Assembly: GCA_034419075.1 (NCBI GenBank)
Contig: DAOULR010000026.1
Coordinates: 43,417 to 107,416 of the forward strand
Direction: 5' to 3'
DNA length: 64,000 nucleotides
Origin: E44-bin88 sp034419075
GTDB lineage: Bacteria > Chloroflexota > Dehalococcoidia > Dehalococcoidales > BS750m-G39
The notes under the pieces are model-generated. The model was not told the DNA's origin. It saw only the letters and a list, made by a program, of their open reading frames with translations, and searched no databases. Positions 31,751 through 39,823 of the stretch are shown in pieces. How positions within the stretch are numbered: position 1 is the first letter of the stretch; every line of letters begins with the position of its first letter. A program made the translations under genes and the position numbers.

Positions 31751-33255
31751 TAACTTCCGGCCATCCTTACTCCCAGTATTTCCAGCTCGGTATCGGTCAG
31801 GCCCACGCCCCTCAGGTGCAATCGGTTGCCGCGCAGGCTCTCGATAGCGTTGACCCCCAACCCCCCCAGTATGTCCTTAAGCTCAATGCTCCAGCCTCTT
31901 AGTAAATTGGCCAGCCTCCGCGCACCGATATCGGGGTTGACCCGCTTGGTCAGGCGCAGGTCGGTGGTGCAAAGACCCCAGGCACACTTGCCCGTGTGGC
32001 ACTGCTGGCAGACATGGCAACCCAACGCCACCAGCGCCGCCGTGCCGATATAGACAGCGTCGGCACCGAGGGCGATGGCCTTAGCCACATCCCCACTGTT
32101 CCTGATACCGCCCGAGACAACGACGGAGGCCTGGTTGCGAATGCCTTCCTCACGGAGGCGCGTGTCCACCGAAGCTAGAGCCAGCTCGATGGGAATGCCC
32201 ACGTTATCACGGATTATCTTGGGCGCCGCCCCCGTCGAGCCCCTCAACCCATCGAGGACAATGATATCGGCACCGCCCCGTACCATACCGCTGGCGATGG
32301 CCGCCGAGTTGTGGACGGCGGCAATCTTGACCGAGATGGGCTTGGTGTAGTTGGTCGCCTCTTTAAGGGCGTGGATGAGCTGTGCCAGGTCTTCGATGGA
32401 GTAAATGTCGTGCTGTGGCGCTGGGGACAGAGCGTCCGTCCCTTCTGGAATCATCCTGGTTAAAGATACCTCGGGGCTTACCTTCTCACCGGGGAGGTGC
32501 CCGCCGATGCCTGGCTTGGCCCCCTGCCCAATCTTAATCTCAACCACCCTGGCCGCATCCAGGTAATCGGCATGGACGCCAAAGCGCCCCGAAGCCACCT
32601 GGACGATGGTGTTTTTGCCATATTTATAGAGGCTGGGGTGCAGCCCGCCTTCTCCCGTGTTCCACAGAGTGCCTATCTCGGTGGCGGCTCTGGCTAAAGA
32701 GGTGTGCACGTTAAGGCTCACCGCTCCGTAGGACATGGCGGCAAACATTACCGGCACTTCTATTTTGACCTGGGGAGCCAGTTTCGTTTTCAGTTTCTGA
32801 TTCTTGTCGTCGAGCTCCAGCTTGTCGGGCTTCCTTCCCAACCAAGTGGTCAACTCCATGGGCTCGCGCAGGGGGTCGATGGAGGGGTTGGTTACCTGGC
32901 TGGCGTTGAGCAACAGGTGGTCCCAGTAGATGCGCTGCCCCTTATCGTCACCCATGCCAGTAAGCAGCAACCCGCCCGTCTCGGCCTGCTTCAGGATATC
33001 CTCGACCACCTCAGGGCGCCAATTATAGTTCTCGTGGTATTCCTGCGGGTTGCGGATGATGGTCAGCGCCTGCGTCGGGCAAAAGAGCTCGCAGCGGTGG
33101 CAGCCGACGCAGTTCTCGGACCGGCTCTTGACCTCGTCGTCTTCGGCGTCGTAGTACCGCGCGTCGAAGGTGCACTGGTTGACGCAGACCTTGCAGTTGA
33201 TACAGAGGTCGGGGTCTTGCTTTATTAAGAACTTGGGTGCCAAATACGTCTTCAT
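31750..33255 (-). CDS. gltB: Glutamate synthase FMN subunit with ferredoxin domain
   Basis: A 501-aa catalytic subunit. Residues 15-60 hold two [4Fe-4S] motifs, Cys18/21/24/28 and Cys49/52/55/59. From about 75 the FMN-binding glutamate synthase barrel follows (FAAMSYGAVSLNVHTSLARA, GQGAKPGIGGHLPGEKVSPE, SVKIAAVHNSAAIASGMVRGGAD, VVVSGGIRNSGDVAKAIALGA). Late Cys residues (CHVCQQCHTGKCAWG) bind the 3Fe-4S-type cluster. It turns 2-oxoglutarate and ammonia from the glutaminase subunit into glutamate. The fused ferredoxin domain suggests reduced ferredoxin or the partner flavoprotein as donor. The symbol is used for the domain-2 equivalent. Confidence 0.92.
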   Translation of the reverse strand: MKTYLAPKFLIKQDPDLCINCKVCVNQCTFDARYYDAEDDEVKSRSENCVGCHRCELFCPTQALTIIRNPQEYHENYNWRPEVVEDILKQAETGGLLLTGMGDDKGQRIYWDHLLLNASQVTNPSIDPLREPMELTTWLGRKPDKLELDDKNQKLKTKLAPQVKIEVPVMFAAMSYGAVSLNVHTSLARAATEIGTLWNTGEGGLHPSLYKYGKNTIVQVASGRFGVHADYLDAARVVEIKIGQGAKPGIGGHLPGEKVSPEVSLTRMIPEGTDALSPAPQHDIYSIEDLAQLIHALKEATNYTKPISVKIAAVHNSAAIASGMVRGGADIIVLDGLRGSTGAAPKIIRDNVGIPIELALASVDTRLREEGIRNQASVVVSGGIRNSGDVAKAIALGADAVYIGTAALVALGCHVCQQCHTGKCAWGLCTTDLRLTKRVNPDIGARRLANLLRGWSIELKDILGGLGVNAIESLRGNRLHLRGVGLTDTELEILGVRMAGS

Positions 33256-33259
33256 CTTC

Positions 33260-34036
33260 TCATCCTCCCGGCATCCGTATCGGTATGCCCCTCTGGGAGA
33301 GGTATTGCTTTATATCGTTGATGGAGTAGGTGCCGTAGTGAAAGATACTAGCGGCAAGCACGGCGTCCGCCTTGCCCTCGACCAAAGCCTTATAAAGGTC
33401 TTCCGGAGAGCCGGCGCCGCCGCTGGCAATCACGGGCACACTCACCGCCTCGGAAATGGCGCGGTTCAGCTCGTTGTCATAGCCCGTTTGGTGTCCGTCG
33501 GCGTCCATGCTGGTAAGCAACAGCTCACCAGCGCCGAGTTCAACCACCCTTTTCGCCCATTCTATAGCATCAATGCCCGTAGGTTTCTGCCCGCTCTGGA
33601 TATAGACCTCCCACTTAGGCTTACCACCACCGTTCATCCTCTTGGCATCAATGGCCACCACGATGCACTGGCTGCCGAACTTCTCGGCGCCCTCACTAAT
33701 TATAGCGGGAGTAACCACCGCCTCGGTGTTGATGGAGACCTTGTCCGCCCCCGCCAGCAACATGCGCCGCATATTGGTGATATTGCGCAGGCCACCCCCC
33801 ACCGTCAGCGGCATAAAGACCTTTTCCGAGATACGCTCGACAACGTCAACCATGGTGTCACGCCCCTCCGGTGTGGCCGTGATGTCTAGGAAGACCAGCT
33901 CGTCGGCACCCTCTTTGTAGTAGAAATCGGCACGCTCCACCGGGTCGCCCGCGTCGCGCAGCTGGACGAAGCTCTTGCCCTTGACCACGCGCCCGCCCTT
34001 AACGTCCAGGCAGGGGATAATCCTCTTGGTCAGCAT
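33260..34036 (-). CDS. hisF: Imidazole glycerol phosphate synthase, cyclase subunit
   Basis: A 258-aa TIM barrel that combines PRFAR and ammonia into imidazole glycerol phosphate and AICAR, in histidine synthesis. Active Asp11 lies in IIPCLDVKGGRVVKG, and a second in LTSMDADGHQTGYD. Phosphate-binding ends are GGGLRNI and ASGGAGSPED. It lies between the FMN and glutaminase subunits of glutamate synthase with 1-4 nt gaps, an unusual place. Its partner hisH is two genes upstream in the same operon. It closes with FHYGTYSINDIKQYLSQRGIPIR. Confidence 0.97.
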   Translation of the reverse strand: MLTKRIIPCLDVKGGRVVKGKSFVQLRDAGDPVERADFYYKEGADELVFLDITATPEGRDTMVDVVERISEKVFMPLTVGGGLRNITNMRRMLLAGADKVSINTEAVVTPAIISEGAEKFGSQCIVVAIDAKRMNGGGKPKWEVYIQSGQKPTGIDAIEWAKRVVELGAGELLLTSMDADGHQTGYDNELNRAISEAVSVPVIASGGAGSPEDLYKALVEGKADAVLAASIFHYGTYSINDIKQYLSQRGIPIRMPGG

Positions 34037-34037
34037 T

Positions 34038-35165
34038 TTATTTTGCCTCCGCGGCGGTTAGTCTGTCTGCGGTCATGAGTCTACCGATAACCGGCTCGCC
34101 GCCCATCGGTATCCAGGCCTTGTCCAGTTCGGGAGAAATGAGACGTATGGCCGATTCCTCGGAGGAGATGTAGAGCATATCACCCTTCTCGCCAACGGTG
34201 AGCGGGCGTAAGCGTATGCGGTCGGTAAACCCGACCATCTCACCATGGCGGGCGATGATGACGGCAAAGGGGCCGTTGAGGAGCAGGCTGCCGTAGACCT
34301 GGCGCAGTGCTCGCATCAAATTCTGCTCGTCGTTGGACATACGCTCGATACTATCCCAGAAAGGCGGTGCCAGTATCTTAGCCGTTATCTCCCAGGGCAA
34401 ATGTTGCCTGCGTATGAGCAGGTCGACGGCGTAAGCCACCACCTCGGTATCGGTCTGCATGGTGCAGTGGTAACCAAACTGCTCCAGGTAGCGGCGGTTT
34501 ATCCCGTAAGACGAAATCTCGCCGTTGTGGATTACCGTCCAGTCCAGGATGGAGAAGGGGTGCGCCCCACCCCACCAGCCCGGGGTGTTGGTGGGAAAGC
34601 GCCCGTGCGCCGTCCAGAGGTAGCCCTGGTACTGCTCCAGGCAAAAGTAATCGGCAATGTCCTTTGGGTAGCCCACCCCCTTGAAGACGGCCATGTCCTT
34701 GCCGCTGGAGAAGACGAAGCTATCGCCCAGCTTGGTATTGATGGTCATCACCCTGTCCACGATATAGTCGTCCTCGGCCAGCTCGCCAAGCTGTTCCTGG
34801 TTTATATCAAGAAAGTAGCGGCGTACCAGTGGCGGGTTTTCAATCTGAGGAACCGATTGTGTCGGCACCTCTTCCTCGGCGACGAGATGGAAGTTCTCCT
34901 TGATAAAGGCCTCGGTATCCCGCCGCCCCTGGGGGCTGAGGTACATGATATGGAAGGCATACTGGTCAGCGTAGTCTGGATAAAGCCCGTAGACGGCATA
35001 GCCGCCCCCCAGCCCATTGCCACGGTCGCGCATGTTGGCCGTGGCCCGGATGACACCCTCCCCCGAAAAACGCCGCCCCGCGATATCCATGGCGCCGAAT
35101 ATGGAACAGGCGTCGATGACCTTATTATCGTTTCTGGGGTTATTTATGGCTCGAATATCTCTCAT
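34038..35165 (-). CDS. Glutamate synthase glutaminase subunit (class II amidotransferase)
   Basis: A 375-aa Ntn-type glutaminase, domain 1 of glutamate synthase as its own gene. The catalytic cysteine is expected at Cys20 in IDACSIFGAMD, so the first 19 residues would be removed as a propeptide. Other conserved features are ARFPTNTPGWWGGAHPFSIL, WTVIHNGEISSYG, and TDTEVVAYAVDLL. It releases ammonia from glutamine for the FMN subunit. Neighbouring genes on both sides are within 2 nt, so expression is coupled. HisF downstream also needs glutamine-derived ammonia, but has its own HisH. Confidence 0.93.
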   Translation of the reverse strand: MRDIRAINNPRNDNKVIDACSIFGAMDIAGRRFSGEGVIRATANMRDRGNGLGGGYAVYGLYPDYADQYAFHIMYLSPQGRRDTEAFIKENFHLVAEEEVPTQSVPQIENPPLVRRYFLDINQEQLGELAEDDYIVDRVMTINTKLGDSFVFSSGKDMAVFKGVGYPKDIADYFCLEQYQGYLWTAHGRFPTNTPGWWGGAHPFSILDWTVIHNGEISSYGINRRYLEQFGYHCTMQTDTEVVAYAVDLLIRRQHLPWEITAKILAPPFWDSIERMSNDEQNLMRALRQVYGSLLLNGPFAVIIARHGEMVGFTDRIRLRPLTVGEKGDMLYISSEESAIRLISPELDKAWIPMGGEPVIGRLMTADRLTAAEAK

Positions 35166-35167
35166 CT

Positions 35168-36463
35168 CTATTCTCCAGCACCGACCTCTTGTGTCGCCAG
35201 TCGGGCGCGCCAGATTTCCTCAGGCAGCGTAGCCAGCCCGAAGTCGTCGGCGACAAGCTCGTCTTTAAAGCCGTCGACCTTCACCTTGTCCTTCATTAGA
35301 TTGTAGACGATGCCCGATTTCTCAATGTCGCCGGCAAAGACCAGCCCCATAATCAGCCCGTCCTTTAGTATCACCTTCTTGTAGATGCCATCGCCCCTAT
35401 GGATAACAACGTCGTAGCCCTTATCGGGCGGACTTACCATTCCCGCCGAGACGATATTGACTCCGAAATACTTCAAGGAGTTCATGGCCGTCCCGCCCTG
35501 GTATTCCGCTTTGCTGCCGGCCATATTCTGACCAGCCACTCTCCCCCCGACATAGGCGTTGGGCCAGACAGGGGTCACCCGGTTCTCGCCGAAGACAAAA
35601 TCGTAAGCCTCGGCGACATCCCCACAGGCATAGACATCGGGCTGGGAGGTTTTCATAGTTCGGTCAACGATTATGCCCCGGTTAGTCTTAAGTCCATCGG
35701 CCAGCTCCAGGCGAGGCGTAACGCCGATGGCGACGACAACCAGGTCACAGGCAATCTTCCGTCCATCGTCGAGAACAGCGCCATCGACAGCGCCGGACTT
35801 ATCCTTATTTATTTTAGCTACGGTATGTCCGGTTATGATTTCGACGTCAGCGGCGACGAGAGCCTTAGCCTCCAGTTCGGCGCCTTCATCGTCGAGTATT
35901 GTGTTCAATATCCAGTCCTTCATCTCGACGACGGTGACCGTAACCCCTCGCTTTACCAATGCCTCAGTGGCGCTGACCCCGATAAGCCCGCCGCCGATAA
36001 CCAGCGCCCGTGTTTCTCCCTTACGCTTGTTCAGAAACTTGTCGATGGCTTTGGCGTCGTCGAGTTTGGTGAAGGTGAAGACGCCTTTGGCGTCGCCGCC
36101 CTTCATCTTGGGCACGATGGGCGAGCCGCCCGTAGCCAGCAGCAGCTTTTGCCACTCCAGCTTCTTGCCGCTTTTCAGCTTCAGGCCGTGCCCGCTGAAA
36201 TCGATTTCGGATACCTTCTCACCGAAGATAGTCTGGATGCTATTCTTTTCGTAAAAATCGGCGGGTCGGTAGAGCATTCTCTCCAATGGTCGTCCTTCGA
36301 ACAAATGCTCCGAGATAAGCGGGCGCGAGTAGGCGGGATAGGGCTCATCGGAGATTATGGTGATTTTCCCGTTCCTATCCAGCTCGCGGATGGCTTCAGC
36401 GGCGCCGATGCCCCCCGCCGAGTTGCCGATTATCAGGTATCTAATCTTGTCTGACTTAGCCAT
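35168..36463 (-). CDS. FAD/NAD(P)-dependent oxidoreductase (probable glutamate-synthase reductase)
   Basis: A 431-aa pyridine nucleotide-disulfide oxidoreductase-type flavoprotein resembling the FAD/NAD domains of NirB and rubredoxin reductases. The FAD motif GNSAGGIGAAEAI is at 13, the NAD(P) motif GGGLIGVSATEALVKRG near 150, and the closing FAD motif YACGDVAEAYDF near 277. There is no redox CxxC. Its position upstream of the glutaminase gene suggests it feeds electrons to glutamate synthase, replacing GltD, which is inference. The start overlaps the hisH stop (TAATG). Confidence 0.87.
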   Translation of the reverse strand: MAKSDKIRYLIIGNSAGGIGAAEAIRELDRNGKITIISDEPYPAYSRPLISEHLFEGRPLERMLYRPADFYEKNSIQTIFGEKVSEIDFSGHGLKLKSGKKLEWQKLLLATGGSPIVPKMKGGDAKGVFTFTKLDDAKAIDKFLNKRKGETRALVIGGGLIGVSATEALVKRGVTVTVVEMKDWILNTILDDEGAELEAKALVAADVEIITGHTVAKINKDKSGAVDGAVLDDGRKIACDLVVVAIGVTPRLELADGLKTNRGIIVDRTMKTSQPDVYACGDVAEAYDFVFGENRVTPVWPNAYVGGRVAGQNMAGSKAEYQGGTAMNSLKYFGVNIVSAGMVSPPDKGYDVVIHRGDGIYKKVILKDGLIMGLVFAGDIEKSGIVYNLMKDKVKVDGFKDELVADDFGLATLPEEIWRARLATQEVGAGE

Positions 36464-37071
36464 TATTTCAGCGCCATCCTGATGAAATTATCGTATACCT
36501 TAAGCCCCACCTCACCACTCTTCTCCGGGTGGAACTGGGTAGCAATCAGGGTGTCCTTGGCAATAACGCTACAAAAGGGTATGCCATATTCCGTTTCGCC
36601 GGCCACCAGCCCCTTATCATCGGGCTCGACGTAATAGCTGTGCACAAAGTAAAAGTAAGCGCCGTCGGCGATGCCCTCAAAGACGGGGTGCGCCTTCTTC
36701 TGCTTGAGCTGGTTCCAGCCCATGTGCGGGACTTTTAAGCCCGGGGCGAATTTGCGCACCATACCGGGGATTGTTCCCAGGCACTGGTGGCTGCCGCCCT
36801 CCTCGGTGCCACTCAATAAAACCTGCATGCCGATGCAGACGCCGAGGAAGGGTTTCCCCTCGGCGATAACCTGCCGGATGGGCTCATCCAGCCCCTGCTG
36901 CCGCAGGTTGGCCATGGTGTCGGCCGCCGCCCCTACCCCCGGCAGTATCACCGCCTGGCTTTTAAGCACCTCGGCCGGGCTGGTGGTCACACTAGCCTTA
37001 TAGCCCAAACGGCTGAGGGCATTAACCACGCTGCGCAGATTACCCGCGCCGTAATCGATTATAGTAATCAT
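36463..37071 (-). CDS. hisH: Imidazole glycerol phosphate synthase, glutamine amidotransferase subunit
   Basis: A 202-aa class I glutaminase partner of HisF. The start is set at MITIIDYGAGNLRSV because GAGAGGA lies 7 nt ahead; a start 5 codons earlier is possible. The catalytic Cys79 is in FLGVCIGMQVL, followed by the His-Glu pair in TQFHPEKSG. It heads the run hisH-reductase-glutaminase-hisF-FMN-GXGXG, so histidine and glutamate nitrogen genes share one transcript. Confidence 0.96.
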   Translation of the reverse strand: MITIIDYGAGNLRSVVNALSRLGYKASVTTSPAEVLKSQAVILPGVGAAADTMANLRQQGLDEPIRQVIAEGKPFLGVCIGMQVLLSGTEEGGSHQCLGTIPGMVRKFAPGLKVPHMGWNQLKQKKAHPVFEGIADGAYFYFVHSYYVEPDDKGLVAGETEYGIPFCSVIAKDTLIATQFHPEKSGEVGLKVYDNFIRMALK

Positions 37072-37100
37072 CTGGTTTCCTCTCATGGTAAGCTGATGGG

Positions 37101-37469
37101 TCAGTTGGCCACGGTAACTTCAACCACGTTTTCCCGGGCGATAGCTACCTCGTCGCCGTCCTTCCGCACAAAGACGTGCATCAATCCCAGTACCTCGTAC
37201 TGCCCGTTAGCCAGCACGGTGGTGTCCCACCTCACCGGGAAGTTCGCCTGCTTGTCCATGGACTCGCCGATCTTAATCCAGGTGCCCGTGTTCTTCTGGC
37301 GGTAGTACCAGGGGTTGACCACCCGCAGGATAGGCCCCGTAAATCCCAGAGCCTTCAGCTCCTTGGCCAACAGCTCCTCATCGAACTCCTCCCGCAGGAG
37401 AACGCTGCCCGAATACTTCTTGAGCACCTCAGAAGGCACGATATAACGCGGTCCCCAGTTGTATGACAT
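37101..37469 (-). CDS. Conserved-looking hypothetical protein in the glutamate synthase operon
   Basis: A 122-aa protein with start MSYNWGPRYIVPSEVLKKYS, set by GGGAGG 6 nt upstream; a longer reading frame exists but overlaps the preceding ferredoxin gene. Features are an acidic helical N-terminal part (LLREEFDEELLAKELKALGF) and a C-terminal beta-rich part (WDTTVLANGQYEVLGLMHVFV, VAIARENVVEVTVAN). There are no cysteines in the chosen frame. I do not recognise the family. It lies 17 nt after the 4Fe-4S protein gene and 29 nt before hisH, so it is probably part of the same transcript. Confidence 0.7.
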   Translation of the reverse strand: MSYNWGPRYIVPSEVLKKYSGSVLLREEFDEELLAKELKALGFTGPILRVVNPWYYRQKNTGTWIKIGESMDKQANFPVRWDTTVLANGQYEVLGLMHVFVRKDGDEVAIARENVVEVTVAN

Positions 37470-37486
37470 GATACACCTCCCTGCAT

Positions 37487-37963
37487 TTATTGCTTTACCG
37501 GGCTCTTCAGCCTGGTGGTAGTTTCCGGTTCCTCGATATATACCAGCGCTTCGTTGGGGCAATTAGCCACGCAAGCGGGAATCTCCTCTCCCTGGCAAAG
37601 GTCGCATTTCAGTGCCTTCTTTTGCTCCTTGTCCTGCCTGATTGCCGCCAGCGGGCAGACCAGCACGCAGGTCCAGCAGCCGATGCACTTGTCCTCGTCT
37701 ACCGTCACCAGACGGCTTTCCGGGTCACGACTAAGAGCCCCGGTAAGACAGGCCTGAACACAGGGCGCGTCTTCACACTGCTGACAGCGCACCGAAAGCG
37801 ACACCACCCCCCGCTCGTCCACCCGCAGGCGGGGCTGGGGCGGCGGCGACTCTTCTTTAAACGCCTTGACCAAGTCCGACGTGCGGGCGTGCTGCAACTG
37901 GCAGTAGACCTCGCAGAGTCGACAGCCGATACAGACCTCTTCCTTAACGTAAACCTTCTTCAT
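37487..37963 (-). CDS. Four-cluster 4Fe-4S ferredoxin-like electron-transfer protein
   Basis: A 158-aa protein resembling the HycB/DmsB-type electron-transfer subunits. Cysteine groups are Cys11/14/17/21 (CIGCRLCEVYC), CQQCEDAPCVQAC, CIGCWTCVLVC and CDLC ... CVANC, giving room for four [4Fe-4S] clusters. It has no signal peptide, so it is cytoplasmic. It heads the glutamate-synthase/his operon and could carry electrons to the FMN subunit. An alternative is service to another unlinked oxidoreductase. AAGGGG lies 7 nt before the ATG. Confidence 0.88.
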   Translation of the reverse strand: MKKVYVKEEVCIGCRLCEVYCQLQHARTSDLVKAFKEESPPPQPRLRVDERGVVSLSVRCQQCEDAPCVQACLTGALSRDPESRLVTVDEDKCIGCWTCVLVCPLAAIRQDKEQKKALKCDLCQGEEIPACVANCPNEALVYIEEPETTTRLKSPVKQ

Positions 37964-37980
37964 TTATGCCCCTTAATTTA

Positions 37981-38003
37981 CGGCAAGCGGCAACCGCTTG
38001 CCG
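37981..38003 (-). promoter_or_regulatory. Strong hairpin at the 5' end of the glutamate-synthase operon mRNA
   Basis: A perfect inverted repeat CGGCAAGCGG-CAA-CCGCTTGCCG (10-bp arms, 3-nt loop) begins at the predicted transcription start. It could be an mRNA-stabilising stem, or an operator for a dimeric regulator. Confidence 0.5.
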
Positions 38004-38011
38004 CTTATAAT

Positions 38012-38041
38012 ATACTACCACAACTTTAAGCTGTCTGTCAA
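38012..38041 (-). promoter_or_regulatory. Promoter of the ferredoxin-hisH-glutamate synthase operon
   Basis: TTGACA and TAGTAT are separated by 18 bp on the minus strand. No complete GlnR-like array is seen here; only a single GTTAC unit lies upstream near 38058. Confidence 0.65.
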
Positions 38042-38083
38042 TACACTAAAGCAGGCGGTAACATTTTGTCAACTCCCCCTACT

Positions 38084-38112
38084 TTTAAAACAGAGCTAAA
38101 TCGTGCTATACT
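38084..38112 (+). promoter_or_regulatory. Possible promoter of the C_GCAxxG gene
   Basis: TATACT at 38107-38112 is a good -10. The hexamer 17 bp upstream (TTTAAA-like) is a poor -35. A GAGGAGG ribosome site follows before the ATG at 38152. Confidence 0.3.
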
Positions 38113-38151
38113 TAATGGGCTCTAAAAGTTCAATGAGGAGGTAATCAACCC

Positions 38152-38784
38152 ATGCCAGACTATGCAGCCTTAAAGAAAAAGATAGACGAATTGGCGGCTA
38201 GGAAGTGGGACGATGAGGGGCTCAAGGCCCGAATTAATAAGCTGGTTAAGGATGGTATCCCCAAGAAGAAACTGGACCCGGCAGAGCTGATAGCCAACAA
38301 GCAGGAAATCCTAGACCGCGTTCAGCTGCGGGCCGAGGAATATAACTATATCACCAAGAACTGCGCCCAAGGCACAGCGCTGGCCCTGATGGAGGAGTTC
38401 GGCCTGGGCAATATGGAGATAATCAAGGCCCTGACCCCATTCCCCGGTGTCGGCAGCACCGGTGAGATATGCGGAGGCATAACCGGCTCCCTGATTAACT
38501 TCGGCCTCTTTTTCGGTAGCGATGTCCCCCTCGATTTCGATGCTATGGGCAACGCTATCATGATCTCCCAGAAATTTATTGCTAAATTCGTAGGTATAGT
38601 AGGCCATCCGTATTGCGCCGATTTAATAGAAACGGTGGTTCTCGGCCATAAGCTAAACCCCGGAGAAAGCGAAGAGACTATGATAGCCTTCACCGAAGAG
38701 AAAGGTTTCGAGAAGTGCGGCCTGCTGCCGGGGACAGGCGTCAGGCTGGCGGCGGAAATCATTATCGACAGTATGAAGAAATAA
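38152..38784 (+). CDS. C_GCAxxG_C_C family redox-type protein
   Basis: A 210-aa protein of the C_GCAxxG_C_C family, often annotated as putative redox-active proteins. The matching region is NCAQGTALALMEEFGLG, then STGEICGGITGSLINFGLFFG, with later Cys in HPYCADLIE and EKCGLLPG. The N-terminal 55 residues are a charged helical extension (LKKKIDELAARKW, LVKDGIPKKKLDPAEL). Family members are common in anaerobes, with no settled biochemistry. It is followed by a terminator, so it is a single-gene unit ahead of the DsrMK-like genes. Confidence 0.82.
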   Translation: MPDYAALKKKIDELAARKWDDEGLKARINKLVKDGIPKKKLDPAELIANKQEILDRVQLRAEEYNYITKNCAQGTALALMEEFGLGNMEIIKALTPFPGVGSTGEICGGITGSLINFGLFFGSDVPLDFDAMGNAIMISQKFIAKFVGIVGHPYCADLIETVVLGHKLNPGESEETMIAFTEEKGFEKCGLLPGTGVRLAAEIIIDSMKK

Positions 38785-38844
38785 AGCCTTTTCACTTCCT
38801 CCCCTCCCCGAGCCGAAAGTTTAGCGGTTAAATTATCGTCAAAG

Positions 38845-38864
38845 CCCTCTTAAAAGAGGGTTTT
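38845..38864 (+). terminator. Intrinsic terminator of the C_GCAxxG gene
   Basis: CCCTCTT-AA-AAGAGGG, 7-bp arms, is followed by TTTT. It lies 60 nt after the stop codon and separates this gene from the DsrM-like gene. Confidence 0.65.
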
Positions 38865-38908
38865 GGCCGTCTGGAGGGGGTTTAGGAGAGCATTCTTTAG
38901 GAGGTCCC

Positions 38909-39823
38909 ATGTCGGGCATCTTTTGGCATATCAGCGTCTTCGGCGTGCTGGCCGTTTTCCTCATCGGCACCATCTACCGCGCCTGGTACCTGGCCAGATT
39001 GCCGGTCCACCTCAGATGGGAACTGGCACCGATACCGCACGAAAAAGGGAAAATGGCCTACGGCGGCTCCTACCTTGAGGACTACGAATGGTGGAAAAAG
39101 AAGCGGCCAAGGTCGCGCCTCGACCCCATAATATATATGGTGGTGGAAATCTTCCTGCTCAGGGCCATCTGGAAGCACAACCTGAAGCTATGGCCGCTCA
39201 CCTTCGCCTTTCACACGGGCATCTACCTGGTTTTCGCCATGCTCTTACTGAGCATCCTCAACGCCATCTTTATCATTACCGAGGTGCCGACGGCAGTTCT
39301 CGATGTCTTCCTGGTGATTACCTCGGTGGTGGCGCTGGCGGGCTACCTGCTCGGGGGGCTGGGGGCCATCTCCCTGATTCTCAAGCGCCTTCTTGACGCC
39401 GACCTCAGAGCATTTAACTCCACCTCGAAGTACTTTAACCTCGCCTTTCTGGCGGCAGTCTTTATCAGCGGCGCCTACAGCTGGTTCGCCACGCCCGACT
39501 TCGCCCTGACCCTCAGCCAGTTTATTAAAGGCCTGGTTACCCTCGACACAGGCGTCAGCGTGAGCTTCCCCCTCTCGCTGCACGTGATACTGGCGTCCCT
39601 GTTCTTCCTCTACCTGCCCTTTACCGACATGATTCACTTCGTGGCCAAGTACTTCACCTACCACGAGATAAAATGGAACGACTCCCCTAAGGACGCTAGA
39701 ATGGAAAAGGAGTTAAAAGAGCTCCTCGCCCAGCCGGTGAGCTGGTCGGCGGAACACATCAAGGCCGACGGCAAGAAAAGCTGGACCGACCTCACTACTA
39801 AGCAGAAAACCGATGAAAAATAA
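38909..39823 (+). CDS. DsrM/NarI-like membrane cytochrome b subunit
   Basis: A 304-aa membrane protein of the nitrate reductase gamma/DsrM family, which takes electrons from quinol via two b hemes. About five to six membrane segments lie near 5-25, 85-110, 115-140, 160-185 and 205-245. Candidate heme-ligand histidines occur in TFAFHTGIYL, FPLSLHVILA and DMIHFVAKYFTYHEIKW. The cytoplasmic loop APIPHEKGKMAYGGSYLEDYEWW is characteristic of DsrM-like proteins. The stop overlaps the start of the DsrK-like gene by 11 nt. AGGAGG precedes the start. Whether the physiological direction is quinol oxidation is not shown. Confidence 0.82.
   Translation: MSGIFWHISVFGVLAVFLIGTIYRAWYLARLPVHLRWELAPIPHEKGKMAYGGSYLEDYEWWKKKRPRSRLDPIIYMVVEIFLLRAIWKHNLKLWPLTFAFHTGIYLVFAMLLLSILNAIFIITEVPTAVLDVFLVITSVVALAGYLLGGLGAISLILKRLLDADLRAFNSTSKYFNLAFLAAVFISGAYSWFATPDFALTLSQFIKGLVTLDTGVSVSFPLSLHVILASLFFLYLPFTDMIHFVAKYFTYHEIKWNDSPKDARMEKELKELLAQPVSWSAEHIKADGKKSWTDLTTKQKTDEK

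Noticed and set aside
34245..36454. Two frames of about 350 codons antisense to the glutaminase and reductase genes
   Set aside because: Shadow frames produced by GC-rich codons; the opposite strand has conserved motifs and tight operon spacing.
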